A stretch of DNA of 64,000 nt, from contig NC_072795.1 of assembly GCF_028583425.1 (NCBI RefSeq), forward strand, positions 68,462,001-68,526,000, read 5' to 3'. Positions within the stretch are counted from its first letter, which is position 1, and every line of letters starts with the position of its first letter. Shown here one piece after another: positions 22,400 to 33,005 of this stretch. The translations under genes and the position numbers were made by a program. This stretch comes from Eublepharis macularius. Its lineage: Eukaryota; Chordata; Lepidosauria; Squamata; Eublepharidae. The notes below the pieces were generated by a model. The model did not search any database. It saw only the letters and a program-made list of their open reading frames with translations, and was not told the DNA's origin.

Positions 22400-22730
22400 G
22401 AACAAACATGGGTTTTATATTTGCTTGGTTTCTTCCAATTAATGCACTGCTTTATGCTTCAGAAAGGTAATAACTAACTACCAGTCTTCTGTTGCTCATG
22501 TTAGATCCTGATTTACTAGGGTAGTTTATCTAAGATCTTGTGAAACTACACCTTCCATGTTCAATCCCACTCATAGTGATTTTCCATTTTTGCACAACCA
22601 TGGAACCATGTTTTTTTGTATAACCAAGGAAAGATAAACTTAAGGTGGGAAGCACTGTCATAAATCAACCTGAAACAGAAAAACAAACAAAAATGTTTGT
22701 GACAGTCTTACAGTTACTTAATTTCTTCAT
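22400..22730. other. Unassigned stretch between C and L1
   Basis: No feature recognised. Confidence 0.4.
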
Positions 22731-23396
22731 TTATTTATTGTAAGTATTTTATTAGTTTTCACATAAGAATAGGAATAAGGGAAAGGGGAATGGGAGAAGA
22801 AAAGGTAAAAGGAAAATCATATAGTCTGCTTGCATCAGTATTCTACTTGTCTACATATCATATCATTTCACTACAAATCATTCGACTGTGGTTATTAGCA
22901 GCAAGTTACAATACTGCCATCATATATTTATTACATTCAGGTCTTTATGTTTGTTTTTAATCCAATTGTAGAAGGGGATCCATGGGGCAGCAAAATCTTC
23001 TTTCATTTGTCCTTTCATTAACGAAGTTAATTTGTCCATTTCCGCATTTTCAATTATCTTCACTATTAATTCCTCTTGTGCAGGTATTGTTTGACGTTTC
23101 CAATAATACGCTAATAAAATTCTTGCCGCTGTTACTATGTGTACTATGAAGTGTTTCTGGTCTTTATTCAGTTCCTCTGGTATGCAGTTTAATAAAAATA
23201 TCTCTGGTTTAAAAGGAATTGAAGTCTATAAGATTCTTTGTAATAATGCATGTACCATTGTCCAAAATTTATGTATCTCTTTGCAAGTCCACCACATGTG
23301 CTAGAATGTTCCTGCATGTTTCCCACATTTCCAGCAATTATTTGACATATTTTTATACATTTTGGCAAATCTATCTGGAGTTAAGTACCGGAGTTA

Positions 23397-23654
23397 AGAG
23401 AGCCAGTTTGGTGTAGTGGTTAAGAGTGCGGGACTCCAATCTGGAGAATCGGGTTTGGTTCCCCACTCCTCCACTTGAAGCCAGCTGGGTGACCTTGGGT
23501 CAGTCACAGCTTCTAGCTCTCTTAGCCCCACCCACCTCACAGGGTGATTATTGTTGTGGGGATAATAATGACATACTTTGTAAACCGCTCTGAGTGGGCA
23601 TTAAGATGTCCTGAAGGGCGGTATATAAATCGAATGTTATTATTATTATTATCT
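23397..23654 (+). mobile_element. tRNA-headed SINE with L2-like tail, best copy
   Basis: Begins 'gagagccagtttggtgtagt', with A-box-like 'tggtgtagtggttaagag' and B-box-like 'gggtttggttcccc'. It continues through 'tgaccttgggtcagtcacag' and 'cccacccacctcacagggtg' to the tail 'gggcggtatataaatcgaat' and (ATT)n. Inserted into the L1 at 22.7-25.2 kb, so it is younger than that L1. This is the reference copy for the other five fragments here. Confidence 0.9.
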
Positions 23655-23790
23655 ATAAAACTTATATAAATTCTCTTTAAATGTAACGGACTTAGTTATT
23701 TTAACATTCACTTTCCATATCTTATTCCATTATGCTGAGTCGATACTGTATCCTAAATGTTATGACCATTTAGTCTTATATTCTTCCACG

Positions 23791-24123
23791 CAGGGCTTTT
23801 TTTCAGCAGGAATGTGGTGGAACGGAGTTCCGGCACCTCTTGAAAAGGGTCACATGACTGGTGGCCCCACCTCCTGATCTCCAGACAGAGAGGAGTTTAG
23901 ATTGCTCTCCATGCCACTGGCTGGTGTGGAGGGCAATCTAAACTCCCTCCTTGTCTGGAGATCAGGGGACGGGGCCACCAACCATGTGACCATTTTCTCC
24001 CAGGGCAATTTAAACTTTAAAATACTCCCCCCTTGTTCCAGCTGACCCAAAGTCATTGTGTGGTCCTGACTCCTGAGTTCCACCACTGAGTTCCACCACC
24101 TCTTTTCCAAGAAAAAAGCCCTG
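23791..24123. mobile_element. hAT-like foldback element C, second copy
   Basis: Begins CAGGGCTTTTTTTCAGCAGG and ends AAGAAAAAAGCCCTG. Flanks CTTCCACG (23783-23790) and CTTCCACC (24124-24131) match at 7 of 8. It shares 'gagttccggcacctcttga', 'ctccagacagagaggag' and 'ccatgtgaccattttctcc' with the 22.2-kb copy. It interrupts the L1, and the L1 sequence resumes beyond it. Confidence 0.92.
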
Positions 24124-24291
24124 CTTCCACCCCCTCATTTTTCATCTTCATTTGCATTAAAAATACATACATTTTTAGATCAGTTTTTCATCAGTATCAC
24201 ATAGCAGTTTTTCAAAAACATTTTGTTCTAAGTAAAAACCTCCCAATTTTTTATCTTTGTTATATCTGGATTCGATCTGGGCCCTTGACCA

Positions 24292-24319
24292 GGGCCCTGG
24301 GCCCTGGGCCCTGGGCCCT
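24292..24319. repeat. (GGGCCCT)4 tandem repeat
   Basis: Four perfect heptamers, preceded by a broken unit at about 24,280. Each unit contains the palindrome GGGCCC. It lies inside the L1 remnant. Confidence 0.9.
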
Positions 24320-25200
24320 TGATTAATCTAAATTAATCCCTTGTCTCTGTAATTCCTCTTTTGTTTTTAGTATTCCTTTATCATTTAAAATGTCCTTATA
24401 TCTAATAAACCTATCTAGAGAGAATACATTTGGCTGTGAGATTGCTTCTAATGGTGAAACCCATGGTGGCGTTTTAGAGTATATTAGTGATACAGTTCTT
24501 TCCCATGTTGTTATAAGGGATTTTCTTATCAGATGGTTCTTAAAATACTTATGTCCAGTTGTCTTTCCATACCATACAAATGCATGCCATCCTAGGTGTA
24601 AATCATATCCTTCTAGGGCCAAAAGTCTTTGATTTTCTAAAAGAATCCACTCTCTCATCCAGACTAAGCAACATTGTTTTGATATATTTTCCAGTCCGGT
24701 AAGGCGAAGCTGGTGTTTTCTTTCAAATCTTGGAGTATTTTCAGTTTAATTCTTGGATTTTTCCTTCGCCAAATACATTTGGATACTGATTTATTTAATT
24801 CTTCAAAGAAGGATTTATTAATGCAGATAGGAATGGTTTGATATAGAAATATAATCCATGGTAGTATATTCATTTTGATGGTTGCAATCCTTCCCACCAA
24901 TGAAAGATGTAAGCCTCTCCATCTCTCTAAATCTTTCTCAATCTCTTGAAGCAATTTCATATAGTTGTCTTTCATTAGCGAGCTACATTTTGAGGTTAAG
25001 TATACTCCTAAGTATTTTATTTTCTTCTCTAACTGAAATCCTGTCAGTCTAATTAATTCCATTTGTGGAGGGAATTATCATATTTTTCATTATCATTTTT
25101 GTTTTCTGCTCGTTAATCTTCATTCCAGCCATCAATCTATATTCCTTAAGGTAGTGCATTAATTGCTCTATTGAATCCAAGGTTTCATTTAAATGGAAAT

Positions 25201-25652
25201 GGATTTTAAGTGTGAGGTATCTAGGTGCTCCTTTAGGCCCTATGTATCAGTGGGTGACCATTGGCTGATAATTTATTCACAATATCTCCAATGTATTATA
25301 CCTGACTGAACAATTTTTATACTTTGCAAACATAAAACCACAGATTCATTAGTGGCAGCAGTAATATTTCATCCACTAACAAGGTACAAAAACAGTTGGA
25401 GGAATGACAATAAAGTGTAAATATGTGATGTTGAATTCCTTCACAAATAAAGCAGGTTTCAATTAAAGTGAGAGAGGAGAGGAGGAAATGACAGGGCCAG
25501 AGATCAGTATGGTACTAGAGAAAATGATTTAGCTATTTAATCTGTAAAGTGTTGTATGCTTTCTTTAGGAACTTGATCCACATTACATTATAGCAGCAGT
25601 GTTGTCTAAAGGAGGGCAGTGTATGAACCAGAAACGTTGGGGTCTGAACCTG
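25201..25652. other. Unassigned stretch
   Basis: No feature recognised beyond the L1 5' truncation point. Confidence 0.4.
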
Positions 25653-25710
25653 GTAGGATCGCCAAGTCTAGGTAGGGAAATTCCTGGGGCGCTTGGGGGT
25701 GGAGTTAGGC
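25653..25710 (+). mobile_element. Element A, left end only
   Basis: 'taggatcgccaagtctaggt' followed by 'gggaaattcctggggcgc' and 'ttgggggtggag' matches the first 58 bases of A. No right end follows. Confidence 0.6.
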
Positions 25711-25944
25711 TTAGTGGCCTTCCATACCTTGAAGCTGATCTCCCTGTCTGCCAACTATGAATGCTCAAGCCTGCTTCCTGGGCAAATATAGTCTATATAA
25801 TTCGAGGAGCTTGGCTTTCTTTACACGGCTGGCCTTCCCCTTGCTGGTGCCCTTCCAGCTTTTCCAGCTCAAGCCACTCATTTCAACAACCCTGAGCTGG
25901 AGACAATTCCCTCCAGCTCTAGACAGTTATATCCCTGGCCTGGG

Positions 25945-26126
25945 TAGGGTTGACAACTCAGATTTGAGGGTGGGGCCTGGGGAGGGTGGGGTTTACTGAG
26001 GGGAGGGATGTCATCAGGTATATTGCCGTAGAGCCCACCTCCGAAACGGCCATTTTCCACAAGGGAACTGGCGTCTGTATATCAGTTATAATTCTGGGAG
26101 ATCTCCAGGCCCCACCTGGAGGTTCT
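25945..26126 (+). mobile_element. hAT-like miniature element A
   Basis: Starts TAGGGTTGACAACTC and follows A through 'tattgccgtagagcccacct' and 'agatctccaggccccacctg'. The right terminus is ambiguous. The octamers GGCCTGGG (25937-25944) and GGCCTCGG (26127-26134) could be the target duplication, which would mean the right terminal repeat is lost; otherwise 'ctggcctcggg' is a diverged end. Confidence 0.75.
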
Positions 26127-28085
26127 GGCCTCGGGGCCGGATCTGGCGCGATGTGGACCACCACTGCCAGTGTCGCCTGATCTTCTCTGTTCTTGCTGAT
26201 TTAATTTCATGATCCAGATATAAAAAGCTGTCACGGAAGTCTGTTTCTGTAACTTTGTACTTACGAGTACGCATATGCAGTAATACCAAAGTCCTATTAA
26301 AGGATATGTATATAACAGAATAATGGAGGTGCACAGATGTCAATAAAGCCTGTAAGTTATTTCCCATCAAGGTATACCTGTTTGTTTTGCATTCCAATTT
26401 CTAAAATAAAAATTAAGATTTTTTTTAAAAGATTACCTGCTTGGTTGTATTGTTACCAATATGCTTGAAGGAATAAGCAAGACCATTGGCATATGCCCTT
26501 GCCTTCCCAGAATACAGACCACATTGTGCCACAAACAAAAAGGCAAAAAATGTATCTGCAGAGCAGACTTGTTTAAATCTCTTTATACCCCATTCTTGCA
26601 ATTGGCTCAGATAGCTCACAATAAAAATTTTAAAAGCAAAAAAAAAAATCAGATATGAACAACAAAGGCTAAAAGCTCAGTCAATAATAAAACCAGTCAA
26701 TACATTTACCTCCATCAGGACTTACACCAGCGCTATAGTTCTTATTTCATTGGCATTTTAAATACAGGACTACATCTGTCTGCTACCATTCTGGAAATTC
26801 ATTGTCTGATAACCATTTCAGCAAAAAGCTCTGAGCGAATACAAGCTTTGTGAACAGCTGGGAGGAAAGATGTCTGATGTACCACATTAATCCTAAGGGT
26901 AAGGGACTTGAGGAAATGCAGTAGTAGGTAATGCATGCACCTGTAATATCTGTGCAGGATGCTGGATAGCAAATACTGGATAGCAAATACTGTATTTCTG
27001 GTGGGATGACCAACCAAAGTTGGGAACGTGCATAGAAATGAGGCAATAAAAATGGTCTGTAAATAATTGGTGGGTGCATACTAGTCCTGGCTGTCAGTCT
27101 TGGCTTAGGTTCACCTCATCTTTCTCTCCTGTCTAGTTTCTATTTCCTTCCTCTTTTCCTGCCTAAGGACCTTTGCTTCTGTTTGCTGTTCCATCTTCCG
27201 GAAGTGATGCAATCAGATCATTTTAATCTGGTTGTAATGGTTTTGTGCCCTCCACTGGTGATAATGTAGACTTCAGTTGCAAAGCTACCTCCACCTTTAG
27301 GTCCTCCCCTGCTGAACTTGCAAGCTGCAGACTGCCCCAGAGTTCAGATGGGATATCACCATTGTCTGCAGGCTTACTGCTGGCCCTCCTTCCTTCCAAT
27401 TAGGCCTGTCCTGTTAGAGCCTCCTTGTGGCCTTTGGGTCATCAGTACCATCACTGACTCAATTTTTTTCTCAGCTGTGTTACCTGCCAGCACACAAGGT
27501 TGAGTTGAAAATTTGATGTTGGAGGAAATAGCTGCTGATGCCACAAGAACACCCCAAACTACTGTACTCTGTGGTAGTTAGGAGGGAAGGACATTTTGGG
27601 GACTTTTTGCAGATTTCCCAAATGCATTCTCTGATCTATGTTTCCCTCTTATTTGAAGATGCTTCTTTCTTGCTTGTGGTGATGAAATGGTTCAGCCAGT
27701 ACTGACATCATTATGTTATCACCATGCTGGAACCGATCTGGTATTGGGCAGAAATTCTATGGGAAATGAATGAATGAAATGTCCATCATTGTTAGGTGGG
27801 TGGCAGTGAAGAATGTGTCTGAATATTATAGAAAACCCCAGTAGAAGTATCTGGTACAAGTTTTTCCAATTGTATGTGGGAAAAAACAATATTACATTAT
27901 CCCACAGAACTTAGTACAAACAATCAGGAATGGAATCCTCCCCTTCATCTTCTTAGTTCCAGAAGGAGTTCTGTTGCTGTACACATTTACAACATGTATT
28001 ATAGCCAGCTTTCTGACAACCTAATTTGCAAAAACTCTCCTACCCTCTGCCTGGACTTTAAAGACTCCTACCTTTTCCATCCATG
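26127..28085. other. Unassigned stretch
   Basis: No exon or dispersed repeat recognised. A short duplication of 'ctggatagcaaata' occurs at about 26,963-26,991. Confidence 0.4.
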
Positions 28086-28210
28086 TGTTTGATGAAGGGA
28101 GCATTGATTCTCAAAAGCTCATGCTCTGGAAATCTGGTTGGTCTGTAATGTGCTACTGGATCTGAATCTTGCTCTTCCACTACAGACCAACATGGCTACC
28201 AACTTGAAAC
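28086..28210 (+). mobile_element. Short retroposon, related subfamily
   Basis: 'tttgatgaagggagcattga', 'ctcaaaagctcatgctctgg', 'gtgctactggatctgaatct' and 'acagaccaacatggctacc' give the full 3' half of the family in order. Sequence differs from the 12.6-kb copy enough to suggest a separate subfamily. Confidence 0.7.
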
Positions 28211-30264
28211 TACCAATCCCAAACTACTGATATTATCACATTAAAAGATATAGCAACGAAGGACGGTCTCGTAAGCAAAATTGAGATAGAACAAAAATTT
28301 CAAAGCTCAATTCCATGGTTCTTATATCTGCAATTACAAGCTGTCACCCAACAAATAAACATAAGAAATATTTGTGACAATATATACTACCTGAGTATAG
28401 TCATTGACTTCACTGTTTCCATCCATTGTAGGTTTGGCTTTAATATTAGGAGTTAGAATAAGTGCACAGATTCCTCATCGTGAGTAGATTGCCTCTGAAT
28501 GTGTGGGCTCTATGCAAAAATTTCTTTCTGATTCAGCAAGAATAGAGAGTCTCAAGTAAGAACACATTTGCCACTCAAAATGAGAACTATGTATGCAGTT
28601 CTTCCTTTCCCTTCTAGCAGAACTTGCTTCGAGTCACAATGTTACAACACCCCTCATTGCTCTTCATCCCTCCCTTTTGGCAGCTAATCATGTAGAAGTG
28701 GTGGGGAGGAATGAGGAATGTTGCAACATTGTGACATGGATCAAGTTATATAGACTGTGCAGGGGAAGGGGGGACCCAGATGCTCAGGAAGAATCTCAAA
28801 TTTCAGTTAGTTTGGCACTCTGATAGCCAAAAGCTACTCCTTCTCAATCCACATCCCCTCACGAAGCTTTAGTGATTAAAATAAACACAGAATTGGAGCT
28901 TCAAATGCATGTGGGTGCACATGTGTGTATGAATTGCATAGTAGCCAGCCATGCTCTTTAAGTTGTGGGTAAAGTATATATAGATTTAATGTGGGTTATA
29001 ACTGTATATAGGTGCTCTGAATAACATATTTGCAACCTCCACTTGGAAAGGCATTCCATGCTCATCAGTTAAATAGTGTTAAATAGAATATTATGGGATG
29101 TCTGCTTTTCTAGAATTCTGTTGGTATTGAGTAATATTTTTATAAATATAGTTTTAGCAAATCTGTTGTGCTCACAAGGAGTTGCTGGTAGAACCAAGGA
29201 GCTTTGCACAAGTTGGTGTCAGGATCCAACAGGATCAGGGCAAGTCAGGCCAGCAATAAGAAGCTTCCTCCAATCCGTTAATATTTACATAACAAATGGA
29301 TGATTCTCATATTTGGTTACAAAACATTTGGCTTTGTGTAGGTATATTTGGAGAGAAGGCAGAGGGTGAGAGACTTGGAATGGTCTTTGATAGTTGGTAT
29401 GGAACAGTAGGTCTCCTGTGGCTCTTTTTCTGATGGGGCCTTTCTCTGCTTCCTTGGTTAGATATTATTTCCCCACAGAGGTGTTTAAATCCTTTCCTGT
29501 ATTTATGGGTTTGTGCGTGCTTGGTTTATCCATGAAAATCAACCCCCCTTTGTGCACTGTTTACACTCCTTATCCTAATAAAGGAACAAATGGAGGTTAT
29601 TTTTGCCTGTTCATCTTTGTTTTGTGTTAGTTACATCCAAGGTTACTTGAGACCATTTGGTGATGGTCTTGCAAAGGCTTATGGAAGAGGACTATCTATC
29701 TTTATGAGCAGTACAATGTTTTTGTTGCCTAGGTAGTAGTATTAAGTAAAGAACTATTGCATCTTCTGCCGGGAATTTTTGTATTCTATTACAGCAATGA
29801 AGTTTTATGGTCTTAGGATCATGTGTTGATATTCCAGGAGTAAAGGGCCTTTCTGTTCTTTTCCTGCATCAGTTTCCTCTCTGATAACTGTTGAACCAAG
29901 TTATGTGACCTTGGATATTAGGGCTTTAAAATATATTCAGTGCAGACTTTAACAGTTGTGGCAATCTGGTGAACTAAGCTTGTGTGCAATTAGATGGGGG
30001 TTTATTCAGCTCCCTTGTCTTGGGAATCCTTTTAACTGCTTATCTTGGCACTGTTTTATTTCATTCCATTTTGCTCTTTTACCAACTCTGCAGACAGTTG
30101 CTCGCTAATAGATAAAAACAATGTTAAGGGAAGGACTTCAAGCGTATGGTGAGGGCTGTATGAAGCTGTGACTCATAATCTGCTCTGTTAAGGATAGCTT
30201 TTATAAATGGAGGTAAATAGGAGCTCCAATGGAATAAGTAGGTTGCATTTAGCCTTAACTTGGA
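28211..30264. other. Unassigned stretch
   Basis: No repeat or exon recognised. Part of 29.9-30.2 kb looks free of repeats and could be conserved non-coding DNA, but that cannot be judged from one genome. Confidence 0.4.
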
Positions 30265-30470
30265 GATCCAATATGGCATAGTGAAGAGTGTTGGTCCAGG
30301 ACTGGGGATTCTTGGGATACAATCTCTGCTCTGGCATTGTGCTGACTGTATTATCTGGGGCCAGTCATGCCTCTGAGGCTAACCAGAGTTGTTGCAAGGA
30401 TAAAGGGGGGCACCATGTACATAGCCCTCAGTTCTTTACAGGAGGAGCATGATAAAAATCAAATAAACGT
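30265..30470 (+). mobile_element. tRNA-headed SINE with L2-like tail, old copy
   Basis: 'gatccaatatggcatagtga', 'ctgcttgg..gccagtcat' equivalents, 'gaggctaaccagagttgttg' and the tail 'catgataaaaatcaaataaa' follow the 23.4-kb SINE with many substitutions. Confidence 0.65.
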
Positions 30471-30739
30471 TGTAAAAACTGTTACAAAACTTCAGTTTGT
30501 TGAAGCATGCGCATTTGGATATCACAACTAGAGTTAGGTAGCAATACAAATCACTTTGTATCACTTCAGGAAGCTTTGGGCAAAGTGGCAGCCACTGTTC
30601 CTGCTGCACTTTTCTAGCTGTTTGCATTGCAAATAGCAAGAAAAATGCTGCTTGCTTTCAAACAACCCCCCTGCTTTTTTCTCTTGATGGGAGAGGGAGG
30701 AGTGTTCTCTTCCCATGGGGGAAAAAAAGCTGTGAGGCG

Positions 30740-31090
30740 GGAAGTTTGAAAGCGGTAGGAGAAGGGGTGCTGCCAGTTTCAAATGACCTGGACCCGGCTT
30801 CACCCGATGCATATCGGGTGAAGCCGGGCATGGGGCATTTAAAAGTCCCTTTCTCCTGCTGCTGGCAAGTGCCATCAGTTTCAAATGCCTCATGCCCACC
30901 TTCACCCAATGCACATTGGGTGAAGCTGGGTGTGGGGCGTTTGAAAGCCACCTTTCTCCTGCTGCTGGCAAGTGACAGGAGAAGGGGCACTGTCAGTTTC
31001 AAACACCTGCCGCCAGCTTCACCCAATGCACATTGGGTGAAACCAGCATGGGACGTTTGAAAGCCCCTCTACTCCTGCCCCTCGCAGTCG
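30740..31090. repeat. Three-unit tandem repeat, each unit with a hairpin
   Basis: Three units with centres near 30,810, 30,912 and 31,029 (spacing about 102 and 117 bp) each contain 'cttcaccc.atgca' followed by its complement. The first hairpin is perfect, with arms 30793-30808 and 30813-30828 and loop GCAT. The second has 11-bp arms (30900-30910, 30915-30925) and loop GCAC; the third is similar at 31018-31041. Between hairpins lie 'ctgctgctggcaagtg' and 'gtcagtttcaaa' blocks. Flanking sequence up to about 31,270 ('tcgggtgcacacccctag') looks like a DNA transposon end, so the array may be internal to one. Confidence 0.8.
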
Positions 31091-31269
31091 GCACAAGAAG
31101 GATGACTTTGAGCTTTGGTGTGTTCCGAATCTTTGCGGAGCATACCGAAGCTTTTAAAACCCAAATCCCAAAGCACCTTGCCACTTCAGGATTCGAGTTA
31201 TTCTGGATTTTTCCCCTGCTCTGGGTAAATTTGAAGCAGAAAACCTGAATATTTTTCGGGTGCACACCC

Positions 31270-31965
31270 CTAGTTCAGGGTCATGATGACTATCATATTC
31301 AAAGCTCTTCATGGTTTTGGCCTCTAATATCTGTGCAACCACCTCTCTTCCTATGTTGCACCAAGGCAGTTTCGCTCACCTGAACAGGGCCTTCTGCAGA
31401 TACCACCCTGAAGTTGGGCAAAATCAACAACCGCCTGCACACGTTTTCTCTATAGTAGCCCCCACCTTATAGAATGGCCTGACTGAGGTGGTCAGGAAAC
31501 CTCCCACCCTCTGACTTTCCACAAATAATGTAAGACTGAATTATGTAGGAGGACTTTCTACCCAGATTTCAGGACTGTGTCATAAGACATAGCTCAAAGA
31601 AGTGCCTTGGTATGGATGGGGACTAAATGTAACACTATTGGGTACTGTTTGTTGATATAAATATGCGCCCGCTAGGGAGCTTCCATGCTGTTAAACATAC
31701 TGTGGAAATTAGTTGTGCTTTGTTTCAGAGAGATTTCATCTCTGTGCTCAACTTTATGCTTGTTTAAAACTTTTTTGCAACCATTCCTTGTTGTATCTGT
31801 TTTCCTGAATGTCCTAACTGTTGTTCAGTATTATTCTTTGCTCTGTGAATGTCCTAGCTGTTGATTATATTGCATTTCACTTACACTGTGTAATCTGCCT
31901 TGGATCTTAGTGAGAAAGGCATACTATAGATAGATAAATAAATGAAGGAAGGAAGGATGGAAGGA
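31270..31965 (+). mobile_element. L2-group LINE 3' end
   Basis: Begins with decayed C-terminal RT-flanking sequence ('caaagctcttcatggttttg', the usual 'FKALHGFG' region) and runs through a 3' untranslated region. It ends 'tgtaatctgccttggatctt', 'gtgagaaaggcatactatag' and an ATAAATAA tail. A (GGAA)n tract (31,946-31,983) follows the tail. Confidence 0.75.
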
Positions 31966-32159
31966 AGGAATGAAGGAAGGATATGGTTATACTGTCAGAA
32001 TTATTTGTTTCCTTTGACCAATAACATGGATGTCCCAAAATGGATATAGCTATTGCAGAGCCTGGTTAAAGGGTTGGAAGGATTATTGAAAACATCTGCT
32101 TACAGTTCTGCCTGCCACTTTATACAGGATCAAAGTTACCCTTTTCTTAGCCCTGGAAT

Positions 32160-32787
32160 TAGGGTTGCCAACTCAAGATTGGGAAATTCCTGGAGATTTG
32201 GGGGTGGAGCCTGAGGAAGGGAAGTGAGGAATAGGGTTGCCAGGTCCAGGTGGGAGGTGGGAGGCCTGGCACTTACCATTGTGGTCTCCTTCCAGGAAGT
32301 GACATCTTCATGCAGGGCACGTGCCACCCTGGGAGTGCTTTCACACTCTGTAGGGGGCCAAGTCAGGCCTGATCTGGGCCAATTCGGGCCCAATCCAGGT
32401 CCAGATCAGGCCGATTCGGCCTAGATCAGGCTGCTGCGGAGTGCAGGAGTGCTGCTGCACTCCACAGTGGCCTGATTCGGGCTTGAATCGGGTCTGGATA
32501 GGGCTGCTCTGGAGCGCGGGAGCATGCCATGCCAATCTCTGGGAGCTTACCACTTCCCACTGACCACTGGCAGGTCAGTAGGCAAGGTGGCAAACCCCCT
32601 AGGAGTTTGTCCACCACTAATGGGCACCTGGGAACCCTGGTGAGGAGAGGGACCTCAGTTGGGTATAGTGCCATAGAGTCCACCCTCCAAAGCAGCCATT
32701 TCCTCCAGGGGAACTGATCTCTGTTATCTGAAGATAAGTTGTAATTCCAGTAGATCTCCAGGACTCACCTGAAAGTTAGCAACCCTA
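32160..32787 (+). mobile_element. hAT-like element A, split by B
   Basis: Left part 32160-32231 ('tagggttgccaactcaagat' onward) and right part 32640-32787 (ending 'agttagcaaccctA') make one A element interrupted by B. Outer flanks CCTGGAAT (32152-32159) and CCTGGGAT (32788-32795) match at 7 of 8, confirming the 8-bp target duplication for family A. Second A copy in this window to carry a B insertion. Confidence 0.9.
32232..32639 (+). mobile_element. hAT-like element B nested in A
   Basis: Begins TAGGGTTGCCAGGTCCAGG and ends CTGGGAACCCTG. Flanks GTGAGGAA (32224-32231) and GTGAGGAG (32640-32647) match at 7 of 8 and lie within A. The interior includes alternating 'gatctgggcc' and 'gattcgggc' motifs and the 'gcggagtgcaggagtgc' block. 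No coding capacity. Confidence 0.9.
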
Positions 32788-32919
32788 CCTGGGATACAAA
32801 ACAGATTTAGGAATATTTCTGAGGCCTGGAAGAGAAATCAGTGATAGTTACAAGTGCAAAGCAAAACTAATTTTTCTGTTAAGTAAATAATAAGACACTA
32901 ATTTTTAACACAAATATCC

Positions 32920-33005
32920 CAATTGTTTGTATTAACCCTGCACTGTGTCTCAGTGAGAAAGGTGGACTATAAATAACATAAATAAAAATTAAAATAAAAA
33001 ATATT
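32920..33005 (+). mobile_element. L2-group LINE terminal fragment
   Basis: 'actgtgtctcagtgagaaag' then 'gtggactataaataacataa' and an A/T-rich tail match the last bases of the 31.9-kb L2 copy. Confidence 0.7.

Larger units (their letters stand above)
22731..25200 (-). mobile_element. L1 LINE, ORF2 C-terminal part and 3' end
   Basis: Minus-strand frames give L1 ORF2 peptides in order. About 25,200-24,664 has MNILPWIIFLYQTIPI and IKYLGVYLTSKC; 24,658-24,323 has LGWHAFVWYGKT and SKTPPWVSPLEA. The C-terminal zinc knuckle CWKCGKHAGTF, a stop codon, then HMWWTCK lies at about 23,345-23,285. A 3' untranslated part reaches about 22,731. The copy is 5'-truncated, contains several stops and frame breaks, and is interrupted by a tRNA SINE (23,397-23,654) and a C element (23,791-24,123). 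It makes no protein. Confidence 0.9.

Noticed and set aside
23397-23470. tRNA gene at the SINE head (also at 13.3 kb)
   Set aside because: A- and B-box-like motifs are present, but no cloverleaf with an anticodon arm is maintained, and the sequence continues as a known SINE layout.
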